Source: Frankia sp. AgB32
GTDB taxonomy: Bacteria > Actinomycetota > Actinomycetes > Frankiales > Frankiaceae
Assembly (NCBI RefSeq): GCF_023243045.1
Contig: NZ_JALKFX010000002.1
Coordinates: forward strand, 58,042-121,074
Length of the DNA stretch: 63,033 nucleotides
Direction of reading: 5' to 3'
The notes under the pieces were generated by a model. That model had not been told where the DNA came from. It did no database searches and was given only the letters and a program-made list of their open reading frames with translations. The translations under genes and the position numbers were made by a program. Shown here piece by piece: positions 55,830-63,033 of the stretch (positions are counted from its first letter, which is position 1; every line of letters starts with the position of its first letter).

Positions 55830-57948
55830 CGGCGGAGCCTTCCGCACCCGGCGGGGACGCGGGGTCCGCGCCGGCGGAGTTCCGGGGCCGGAACAGCGCG
55901 CCCGGCTCCATCGGCGTGAGCCTGGGGCCCGTCGGCGACGTGCTCTCCCCGGCGCCCGATCCGCTCCCTGCGCCGGCGGAGCCGGTGTGCGTCCCGAGGG
56001 TCGCCGTGGCGGCGCGCTTCGAGCCGCCGTTCTGTGCCTGGCTGCCACCGTTGGCCTGGCTGCCACCGTTGGCCTGGCTGCCGGTGCCGGCCTGGCTGCC
56101 GGTGCCGTCGCCGGATTCGCGCCGTGCCGACCGGGTCTGCCGGCCCCGCCATCCGCCCCGCACGTCGGGGGCGTGGTCGAGGACTCCGCCGGCCGGGTCG
56201 TCGATGGCCGCCAGATCGAGTGCGGCGTCCGGCCGGTCCACGGTGAGCCGTTCGTCGGCGCTCGGTGCGGTGCCGGCGCGGACCACGTCGGCCCTGGGAT
56301 GCAGGATCTCCCGCACGACGAAACCGGCGATGACGAGCAGGATCAGGTCGCGCAGCGCCACGGCGGAGACGAACCAGCCCCGGTCGATACCCCGCCTGCC
56401 CTGGGTGTCGTTGTAGATGAAGTGCATGAACCGGGTGAACAGCACCCAGGACTCGCTGAGCTGCCAGAGCAGGAACAGCCGCCATCGCGGCCGGGCGAGC
56501 GCGACCAGGGGGAGCAGCCAGATCGTGTACTGCGGCGAGAAGACCTTGTTGCTCAGCAGGAACGCCACGACGAGCAGGAACAGGATCTGGGGCAGTCGCG
56601 GCCGGCGCGGCGCGAGCCAGGTCAGCAGGCCGATCGCGATCACTGCCACCACCAGGGTGGCGCCGGTGATGAGGTTCAGGGTGTGCACGGGCAACCCATG
56701 CTCACGAATGCCCTGCAGGATCAGGGGCAGCGCGACGGCGAGGGTCGCGAACGCCGCCACCGAGGCCGCGACGGCCAGCCGGCGGGTGTCCGGCCGGTGG
56801 ACGATGAGCGCGGCGGCGGCCGCGATCACGACGAGCGCGGTGAACAGGCAGATCAGCAGATGCATCGGGGCGAACCAGGCCGGGTCGTGCCGGTTCGCCA
56901 GCCAGGTCGCGCCGAAGGCCAGCGAATCCCAGTCGGCGCCCCGGTCGGAGTTGAGGTCGACGAACCGGGCGAGTCCGTTGCGGGCGCTGTCCGGGCCGCC
57001 GCCCAGCAGGGCCGTCCAGTGCCCGCCATGCCAGAAGGTCGTCCAGATGCTGTCGCCGACCTTGGCGTTCTGCTGGTTGAAGTAGCCGGCCGTCAGCCAC
57101 AGGGGGACCAGCACGACGACCACGGTCACCACCGCGGCGAGGGTGGCTTTCGCCCATTCGCGCATCTTGCCGGCCCGCAGGCAGAGCAGCCCCAGCCCCA
57201 GCAGGAACAACAGCGGGTAGAGCTTGGTGAGGATCCCCAGCCCGATCAGCACGCCCGCCAGCCGGGGGGCCCGTCTGGACCAGGCGAGCAGGCCGCCGGC
57301 CGCGAACGCCACGGCGAGGATGTCCCAGTTCGTCAGCAGGTGCAGCACCAGGGCGGGGGCCAGCGCGAACAGGGCGGCATCCCAGATCCGCCGGGAGCCG
57401 GCGGTCAGCGCCGTGCAGGCCACCGCGATGCACGCGGCCACGGTGAACAGCAACGCCGTGAGGTCGTAGAAGACCGCGGAACGCCGGTCCATCGAGTAGT
57501 GGTCGAACACCCGCTGGCCGTTCTCGACCCGGTAGACCGCCTTCGGCGACGAGGCCAGCCCCGCCGGTACGGCGATGAGCTCCATCGCCGTACCGATCAG
57601 CGGCGGGTACTCCGTCGGGTAGTCCAGGTAGGGGACCTTCCCGTCGACCAGCCCCTCCTGGCTGTACAGCGCGACGACGTCGGAATAGCAAAGAGCGCTG
57701 TACTGATGCTCGTGCGCCCAGTTGCGGGTGTCCCGGCAGCTGACCTTCTGGGCGTAGCCCAGCATGCAGGCGATGACAACGAACGCCATCAGCACCCGCA
57801 GCGGGGTCAGCCAGCCGGGCCGGCCTGGCCCGGCCGCGTGCCCGCCGGGCGGCCCGCCGATCAGCTGGCTCGCGCCCCCGACGACCGGGTCCTCCCGGGC
57901 AGGGCAGACGCGGGCGGGAGACGCCGGTGTCGTGGCCATGTCGGCCAT
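55822..57948 (-). CDS. GT87-like (DUF2029) mannosyltransferase-type membrane protein
   Basis: About 708 residues. Ten or more TM helices; an extracytoplasmic loop with DYPTEYPPLIGTAMEL holds the acidic and tyrosine residues typical of GT-C/GT87 enzymes; LTNWDILAVAFAAGG and FSPQYTIWLLPLVAL are other signatures. The last ~170 residues are low complexity and include a GSQANG-type repeat (nt 56036-56100). It transfers sugars from a lipid donor outside the membrane. Starts at 57939 and 57954 are also possible. Operon with the PIG-V-like gene. Confidence 0.85.
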   Translation of the reverse strand: MADMATTPASPARVCPAREDPVVGGASQLIGGPPGGHAAGPGRPGWLTPLRVLMAFVVIACMLGYAQKVSCRDTRNWAHEHQYSALCYSDVVALYSQEGLVDGKVPYLDYPTEYPPLIGTAMELIAVPAGLASSPKAVYRVENGQRVFDHYSMDRRSAVFYDLTALLFTVAACIAVACTALTAGSRRIWDAALFALAPALVLHLLTNWDILAVAFAAGGLLAWSRRAPRLAGVLIGLGILTKLYPLLFLLGLGLLCLRAGKMREWAKATLAAVVTVVVVLVPLWLTAGYFNQQNAKVGDSIWTTFWHGGHWTALLGGGPDSARNGLARFVDLNSDRGADWDSLAFGATWLANRHDPAWFAPMHLLICLFTALVVIAAAAALIVHRPDTRRLAVAASVAAFATLAVALPLILQGIREHGLPVHTLNLITGATLVVAVIAIGLLTWLAPRRPRLPQILFLLVVAFLLSNKVFSPQYTIWLLPLVALARPRWRLFLLWQLSESWVLFTRFMHFIYNDTQGRRGIDRGWFVSAVALRDLILLVIAGFVVREILHPRADVVRAGTAPSADERLTVDRPDAALDLAAIDDPAGGVLDHAPDVRGGWRGRQTRSARRESGDGTGSQAGTGSQANGGSQANGGSQAQNGGSKRAATATLGTHTGSAGAGSGSGAGESTSPTGPRLTPMEPGALFRPRNSAGADPASPPGAEGSADG

Positions 57949-58109
57949 TCTCACCCACCGCCGTGACGGATCAGGTCACCAGCATCCGTAGCCACCGCCA
58001 CGGAGGATCCGCGCCGGCCCTACCTCGACCGAAGAAGTGAGCCGCGAGAAAATCACCGTGCTGACGGCCCGGTGGACTGGCCGTTCCCCGCCCCGGCTGG
58101 TCCAGCGGT

Positions 58110-58138
58110 CCGGGGGCGCATCGTGACGACGCCCCCGG
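58110..58138 (-). terminator. Terminator after the penicillin-binding protein gene
   Basis: CCGGGGGCG (58110-58118) pairs with CGCCCCCGG (58130-58138), loop 11 bases, 34 bases past the stop. Confidence 0.75.
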
Positions 58139-58171
58139 TCGGCTGACGCGCCGGGCCGGTCGGCCCACCGG

Positions 58172-61100
58172 TCATGAGAAAGGGTCGACGACGACTCCCG
58201 TCTGTCTCGTCCGCGGGCGGTTGTCACCAGGCTGCGGGGACTGCTGCGGCTGCTGACCGCCGCCGGTACCACCGCTGGCACCGCCGTTGAACAGGTCGCC
58301 GAGGTCGATGCCGGTCCCTGGTGTCGGGGCGGTGGACATCGTCGGCGTCGGGGTGGGCGCCGGCTCGTTGTCCTGCACCATTCCGCCGAAGGCGGGAGGG
58401 TCGAACGTCGACTTGGGCACGCCCTGCAGAGCGGCGTCCATGAACGCCTTCCAGATCTTGGCCGGATAGGTGCCGCCGTAGACACCGTTCTCCGCACCGG
58501 GAATGCCTTTGAGCAGCTCCTTGCTCGTACCGCCGCCGCGGAACATGTTCACGCAGGACGACAGCTCCTTGGTGTATCCACAGAACCAGGCGGAGCGGAA
58601 GTCCGTGGTGGTGCCCGTCTTGCCGGCGGCCTCCCGCCCACCGGCGAGCGCTGCCCTGGTTCCGGTGCCGGCCGGGTCGTTGATGACGCTCTGCAGGGCG
58701 TAGGTGGCGTCACGGGCCACCGTCGTCGGGATGACCTGCTTGGCAGCCGGGTTGCCCGAATAGATGACCTGGCCGGTGCCGTCGACGACCTTGTCGACGA
58801 TGTGCGGCGTGGCCCGCACGCCGTTGGCGGCGAGCGTCGCGTACACCCCGGTCATGTCGATGGCATGGATCGGGTCCTTGCCCAGCGTCAAGCCCGCCTC
58901 GACGGGCAGCGAAGCATTTTCCGGAATGCCAAGGAGGTGCGCGGTGTTGATGACGTCCGGCACGCCGATGTTCTGGGCGAGCGGTACATACACCGTGTTG
59001 ATGGAACGGGCGGTGGCCTGGATGAGGTTCATATAACCGAGATCGCCGACATCACCCTCGTCGTTGCTGACCACGTAGTTGCCCGGCAGCGTGACCCTCT
59101 CCGGCGCGGCGAACGTCGATTTCAGGTTGATGTTCTTCTGCAGGGCCGCGACCAGTGTGATCGCCTTGAAGGTGGATCCGGACTGCACCCGCGCCACGGA
59201 CACGTTGTCTTCAAACTGTTTGCGCCCCTGCGAGTCCTTTCCGTACAGCGACCCGCCGTACCAGGCAAGCACCCGCCCGGTTCCCGGTTCGACGGCCGAC
59301 AGTCCGGTCCGCAGATCCGGTACAGCGGCGTATGCGGTACCCAGCACGTTCGTGACGGCCTCGTAGGCGGCCATCTGCCGGCCCTTGTCGATCGTGGTGG
59401 TGATACGCAGACCGCCCCGGTTGATCTGGTCATCGGTGATCCCGGCGTTCTTCAGCTCGGTTTTCACCTCGTCGCGGATATAAGCGACCTGGGCGGAGGA
59501 GGTGGTCGGGTCGTCCACCTTCGGAATGACCGCCGGCGGTGTCCCGCTGGTGATCGACGTCGGGGCCCAGCCCTCCGCGGCCATCGTCGCGACCACCTCG
59601 TGCCACCGGGTCGCGGCCGGCGCTGGATTCTTCGCCGGATCAAGATAGTTCGGTGCTCGGATCAGGCCCGCGATCACCGCACCCTGTTCGGCGGTGAGTT
59701 TCGCCGCCGTCGTGTTGAAGTACACCTTCGACGCGGCCTCGATTCCGTAGGCACCACGGCCGAAGTAGATCGTGTTCAGGTAGAACTCAAGGATCTGGTC
59801 CTTGGAGTACTTCTGGTCCAGCTTCACCGCGAGCGCGATCTCCCGCATCTTGCGGGTGAAGGTCCGTTCCTGCGTCAGGTAGGCGTTCTTGGCGTACTGC
59901 TGGGTGATCGTCGATCCACCCTGCAGGTCGCCGCCCGTGAGGTTGACGTAGAGCGCCCGCGCGATTCCCTTCGGGGAGATACCGGGCTCGTGGTAGAAGT
60001 TCTTGTCCTCTGCCGCGAGCACCGCATGCTGCATGTCCTTGGACACCTCGGCCAGCGGGACGTCGGTGCGGTTCACCGTTCCGATGCGGGCGATCTCGTC
60101 GCCGGTGTCCTGGTTGGAACCGGCGGGCGGACCGTAGTAGACGATCGAGGTCTGGGCGGTCTTGACCTGGCTCGGCAGCGGCACCTGGGTGGCCGCGTAG
60201 ACCACGGCGATGCCCGCGACGAACAGCAGGATCGAGGAGAACACTCCGGCCAGCACAAGGCGGCGCAGCCACCTCGGACGACGTCGCCACCACATCGGAC
60301 CACGCCTTCCCTGGCCTGGGCGGGGGGGCTGCGCGGAGCGTCCGTTCCGGCCAGACCGGCCTGGCCCGCTCGGGCCATCCGGACCACCGGGGCCGTCCAT
60401 CGCCGCCCGGTACGCGCGGGTGGGCTCACCCCGGCCAGGTCCAGCGCCCGTGGGAGTCATCCGGCGCGTCCCGGTCCGGTCGCTGACGGGACGCCGATCG
60501 GCCGCCTCCCGCTCGCCGATCCGCAGGGCCATCTGCTCGGTGGCCCGGGTGGGCTGGTCACGCCGACGGCCCGCGATCCGCCGACCCGGGGTGACGGCCG
60601 TCATCGCCGCCCCACCCGCGGCGTCAGCCTCCGCGTCGGTGGGATTCACCTTCCTGTAGACGGTCGACTCGGCGTCGCGCTCCCGGATGTCGATCCGGCG
60701 CAGGGCCGCCTGGTCGACGGTGTCGTAGCGGGCGTCGGTGCCGTCCGGCCCGCCTGGGCGCGCTGACCGGTCCGACCGGCCGCGGCCGGCACCGGTCCGA
60801 TCCGCGGCGCGCGCCGAGCCCGCCCCCGCACCGGTCCGGCCGCGGCGTGGACCGCTGCGGGGAATCAGACTGGTGCTGGTACCGGGGCCTGCCCCGGTCG
60901 CATCGCCGGGCCCCGCCGCACGGTCGGACACGCCCGGGCGCCCGGTGTTCGCCTCACGGTCCGCGATTCCCTTGTCCGTCACCCCGCGGCCGGCCCGGCG
61001 GCGCAGGTCGTCGGCGGCGGCCAGGCCCGCGGCGGAGCTGGCGGCGGCCTCGGCCGGACGGACGGCACGCCGCGGATCAGGGCCACGCGGATCAGGGCCA

Positions 61101-61858
61101 CGCGGTGGGATGCCAGGGGCGACCGCTCGGGTCGCCGGGGGATCGAACGCCCGCTCGGAGGCCCCCCTCGTGCCCGTCCGCGTCGCCGGCCAGTCGGGCG
61201 TGCGCGCCGCCCCGGTCGACCGGTCGGACAGCGCCCGCTCGCCCGTCGGCTCCGGCGACACCCCCCGCCGCACGGGCGGGCCGGCGGCGGAACTGCCATG
61301 AGCGGCTGCGGCGTCCAGGTCTGCGGGATTCGGCACCCAGCCGCCACCCGTGCCAGAACCGGCTGGGCCGGCCTCGGGCGCGGCCCGGCGCGGCGCACCC
61401 GGCGACCGCGACTCGTCCGGACCAGCCGCCGCGCGGTTGGGTGGCGACGCGGGCGAGGACGGTGGGACCAGCGCGGCCCGGGATCCGTTGGCCGCGCCGG
61501 ACCGACCGACCGGCGGGACCAGCGCGCCGCGGGCCCCGCCGGACCCGGCGGGACGGACCAGCGCCGCGCGGGGTTCGACGGCACGGGGTTCGACCGCACG
61601 AGGATCGACCGCACGAGGATCGGGGGCGCCGGGCGGCGGCATCGGCGCGGGCCGCTCACCACGCGGCCCGACTGCCCGCGTCGGACCGGGCGGGACGGCC
61701 TGACCCGTACCGGCCTGGGAGCCGCGCGGGACCGGCGGTCCGGGCCGGTCGATCCGCTCCGGCGCGGCCCGGTCAGGAAACGCGTCCCGGGATCGGTCCG
61801 GCTCGGGCCGACCCCGATCCGAACCGTCCCGGCCACTCTGGTCGTAGGGAGAGCTCAC
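58172..61858 (-). CDS. Class A penicillin-binding protein with long disordered N-terminus
   Basis: About 1228 residues. Residues 1-~530 are Pro/Arg/Gly/Ala-rich with short repeats (RAVEPRAVEPRA, PRGPDPRGPDPR), cytoplasmic and disordered. One TM helix lies at ~531-556. The GT51 transglycosylase has its catalytic Glu near 616 (AAEDKNFYHEPG) and GGSTITQQYAKN. The transpeptidase has SGSTFK (Ser ~894), ARSINTV (SxN) and GKTGTT (~1081). The C-terminal tail is Pro/Thr/Gly-rich. It polymerises and crosslinks peptidoglycan. GTG 61858 follows GGAG; an ATG at 61870 is possible. Confidence 0.93.
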   Translation of the reverse strand: MSSPYDQSGRDGSDRGRPEPDRSRDAFPDRAAPERIDRPGPPVPRGSQAGTGQAVPPGPTRAVGPRGERPAPMPPPGAPDPRAVDPRAVEPRAVEPRAALVRPAGSGGARGALVPPVGRSGAANGSRAALVPPSSPASPPNRAAAGPDESRSPGAPRRAAPEAGPAGSGTGGGWVPNPADLDAAAAHGSSAAGPPVRRGVSPEPTGERALSDRSTGAARTPDWPATRTGTRGASERAFDPPATRAVAPGIPPRGPDPRGPDPRRAVRPAEAAASSAAGLAAADDLRRRAGRGVTDKGIADREANTGRPGVSDRAAGPGDATGAGPGTSTSLIPRSGPRRGRTGAGAGSARAADRTGAGRGRSDRSARPGGPDGTDARYDTVDQAALRRIDIRERDAESTVYRKVNPTDAEADAAGGAAMTAVTPGRRIAGRRRDQPTRATEQMALRIGEREAADRRPVSDRTGTRRMTPTGAGPGRGEPTRAYRAAMDGPGGPDGPSGPGRSGRNGRSAQPPRPGQGRRGPMWWRRRPRWLRRLVLAGVFSSILLFVAGIAVVYAATQVPLPSQVKTAQTSIVYYGPPAGSNQDTGDEIARIGTVNRTDVPLAEVSKDMQHAVLAAEDKNFYHEPGISPKGIARALYVNLTGGDLQGGSTITQQYAKNAYLTQERTFTRKMREIALAVKLDQKYSKDQILEFYLNTIYFGRGAYGIEAASKVYFNTTAAKLTAEQGAVIAGLIRAPNYLDPAKNPAPAATRWHEVVATMAAEGWAPTSITSGTPPAVIPKVDDPTTSSAQVAYIRDEVKTELKNAGITDDQINRGGLRITTTIDKGRQMAAYEAVTNVLGTAYAAVPDLRTGLSAVEPGTGRVLAWYGGSLYGKDSQGRKQFEDNVSVARVQSGSTFKAITLVAALQKNINLKSTFAAPERVTLPGNYVVSNDEGDVGDLGYMNLIQATARSINTVYVPLAQNIGVPDVINTAHLLGIPENASLPVEAGLTLGKDPIHAIDMTGVYATLAANGVRATPHIVDKVVDGTGQVIYSGNPAAKQVIPTTVARDATYALQSVINDPAGTGTRAALAGGREAAGKTGTTTDFRSAWFCGYTKELSSCVNMFRGGGTSKELLKGIPGAENGVYGGTYPAKIWKAFMDAALQGVPKSTFDPPAFGGMVQDNEPAPTPTPTMSTAPTPGTGIDLGDLFNGGASGGTGGGQQPQQSPQPGDNRPRTRQTGVVVDPFS

Positions 61859-62239
61859 CGACCGCTCCATCCGTCGCTGTGGGACTCCCCGGTCACCCGT
61901 CCGTCGCAGGGAACAGACCGGTGCCCCCAACCGCAGCCGGAGGTCCGATCGCCGACAGTCAGGCGCCGTCGGCGCCGAACCGTGCGAGACGCCGGCGGCC
62001 ACTGCCCGGAACCGGACATCGGCCAACCCCGAAGGGTACGGTCGCCCGACGGGCGTCCACCGGCAAGGTCACCAGAGTGGTCCACACCCGGCTCGTGCCG
62101 CGCCCGCACCCGCTCTGAGACCCACATGGCAGACCAGGATCTCATGCCGTAACTCGCTCTTTCCCGCAGGGCATCGCGGCCTGGCCAGCGGCCGGCTGGA
62201 AGCGGGGCGGGAGGCACGCGGGCGGCGCGCCGGCGCCGG

Positions 62240-62647
62240 TCAGGTGTCCGCGGCCTGGCGCCGGCTCTGGCGCTTCGCCCGCGGCTCGCCGGTGCCGATC
62301 ACATAGGACGTGATCAGGTGGTTCCACCCGCAGGGCCGGCAGACCTCGACGACGTACACCCGCAGCTCGCTGTACCTGGTCGCGAGCGCGGGCAGGTCGC
62401 GCGTCGCCCGCACCCGCCCGGAACTCTCCCCGAGCTCGTCGCCGTAGGTGTAGGTCACATGGATCAACGGAGCGTCGCAGCGGCAGACCGGACAGCGCTT
62501 GGTCGTCGGCTCGCCGTGGTACTTGGCCGCGCGCAGCAGGTAAGGGTGCGCGTCACACACGTCGAGCGACGACACCCGACCCGCGGCGAGATCCGCGAGC
62601 GTCGCCCGCCGGGCCAGCGCGTAGTCGATGACCGACCGCGAACGCAT
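62240..62647 (-). CDS. DUF5318 family protein
   Basis: 135 residues. VIDYALARRATLADLAAGRVSSLDVCDAHPYLLRAA (in parts), a zinc-ribbon-like pair KRCPVCRC and EVCRPCGW, and TYTYGDELGESSGRV. The four Cys suggest one zinc site. It is widely conserved upstream of the class A PBP in actinobacteria, with unknown function. It lies 380 bases before the PBP gene on the same strand. Confidence 0.82.
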   Translation of the reverse strand: MRSRSVIDYALARRATLADLAAGRVSSLDVCDAHPYLLRAAKYHGEPTTKRCPVCRCDAPLIHVTYTYGDELGESSGRVRATRDLPALATRYSELRVYVVEVCRPCGWNHLITSYVIGTGEPRAKRQSRRQAADT

Positions 62648-63033
62648 GGAACAACGGTACGCCGCGGACGCCGGCCGGGCAGATTATCCGGGCAGAACCG
62701 CACTCGGCGGGTGTCTCCGGCGCAACCGGCCGTCGCGGCGTGGTCCGCGGCCACGACAGCGCGACGAATCCGGCTGTGAGCTGGGCCACACTGTGATGCC
62801 GGGGCCGGTTTCTCCCCACCGGGTGCGACCGGGCCACGGCGATGCCCTGGCGGCCATCGGCCGGGCGTGGCGACGTTGCCGACAATTGCTGCGACCAGGC
62901 ACTTCTGGTCGGCGGGACGGTCTGGCGGCCGTCCCCCCCCCGGCGGCGGGGCGCGCCGGGCCGCGGGCCGGCGCCCCCCGACCGCGCGAGGTGTTGTGTG
63001 ATCTCCTGGTCGCCGGGTGGTGATGTGTGGTTG
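62648..63033. other. Window end, no gene seen
   Basis: The last 386 bases show no frame with homology or normal codon pattern. They include C-rich and GC-rich runs near 62930-62980. A gene may begin beyond the window. Confidence 0.4.

Noticed and set aside
55522-57966. Long plus-strand frame antisense to the GT87-like gene
   Set aside because: Low-complexity product without domains; the minus-strand gene has clear TM helices and family motifs.

Overview
The window is very GC-rich and carries a complete molybdenum nitrogenase gene set in the order nifV-nifH-nifD-nifK-nifE-nifN-nifX-DUF269-CCE_0567-nifW-nifZ-nifB-hesB/nfu-hesA-nifS. It also carries actinobacterial markers: an ergothioneine operon, a DLW-39 microprotein, a DUF5318 protein and a mycothiol-type maleylpyruvate isomerase domain. 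This combination and gene order point to Frankia, the nitrogen-fixing root-nodule actinobacterium. The host lineage cannot be fixed from the sequence alone; the layout resembles the Alnus/Casuarina group (inference).

Layout. 0-8.1 kb is a mixed housekeeping and stress region on both strands: a SRPBCC protein with a repeat tail, a CTP-synthase-like amidotransferase divergent from a LysR gene, a cold-shock protein, a methyltransferase, a CheY-like regulator, a frameshifted AhpD-like gene, a group III truncated haemoglobin, an HxlR/qorB redox divergon and the 7Fe ferredoxin fdxA. 8.1-9.3 kb has no convincing gene but holds terminators and repeats. 9.3-27.7 kb, all minus strand, is the nif locus. 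It reads from nifV at the right to a 2-oxoacid:ferredoxin oxidoreductase (two genes) at the left, with fdxA just beyond in the opposite direction. Dinitrogenase (NifDK), its reductase (NifH), cofactor assembly (NifB, E, N, X, V), cluster supply (NifS, HesB-Nfu fusion) and a plausible electron source therefore sit together. Most genes from nifE to the HesB-Nfu gene overlap by a few bases. Hairpins separate nifD, nifK and nifE.

28.3-32.3 kb: an unrecognised gene divergent from nifV, with a promoter carrying a tandem 16-base repeat, then a TetR/MMPL exporter operon behind two palindromes. 32.5-37.8 kb is a decayed accessory patch: a TetR gene beside a broken MFS transporter, an internally deleted MerR regulator, a toxin-first toxin-antitoxin pair, a Nudix remnant, tRNA-Ala(TGC) and an orphan ParA. 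38-41.2 kb is small housekeeping genes (ArfB, DLW-39, NERD). 41.5-46.7 kb is egtABCD (ergothioneine), without egtE. 46.7-50.3 kb holds ilvD, a proline-rich membrane protein and an ABM-domain protein.

50.4-54.0 kb is the rpsF-ssb-rpsR-rplI-dnaB cluster. The rplI-dnaB gap contains three perfect DnaA boxes and two near matches in about 155 bases. 54.2-62.6 kb is envelope genes: a small membrane protein, two multi-pass glycosyltransferases, a class A penicillin-binding protein with a disordered cytoplasmic N-terminus of about 530 residues, and a DUF5318 protein. The last 390 bases show no gene.

Most promising leads: the nif-divergent unknown gene and its operators, the DnaA-box cluster at dnaB, the architecture of the nif accessory proteins (HesB-Nfu fusion, His/Cys-tailed NifZ, repeat-tailed NifS and HesA), and the decayed island around tRNA-Ala.
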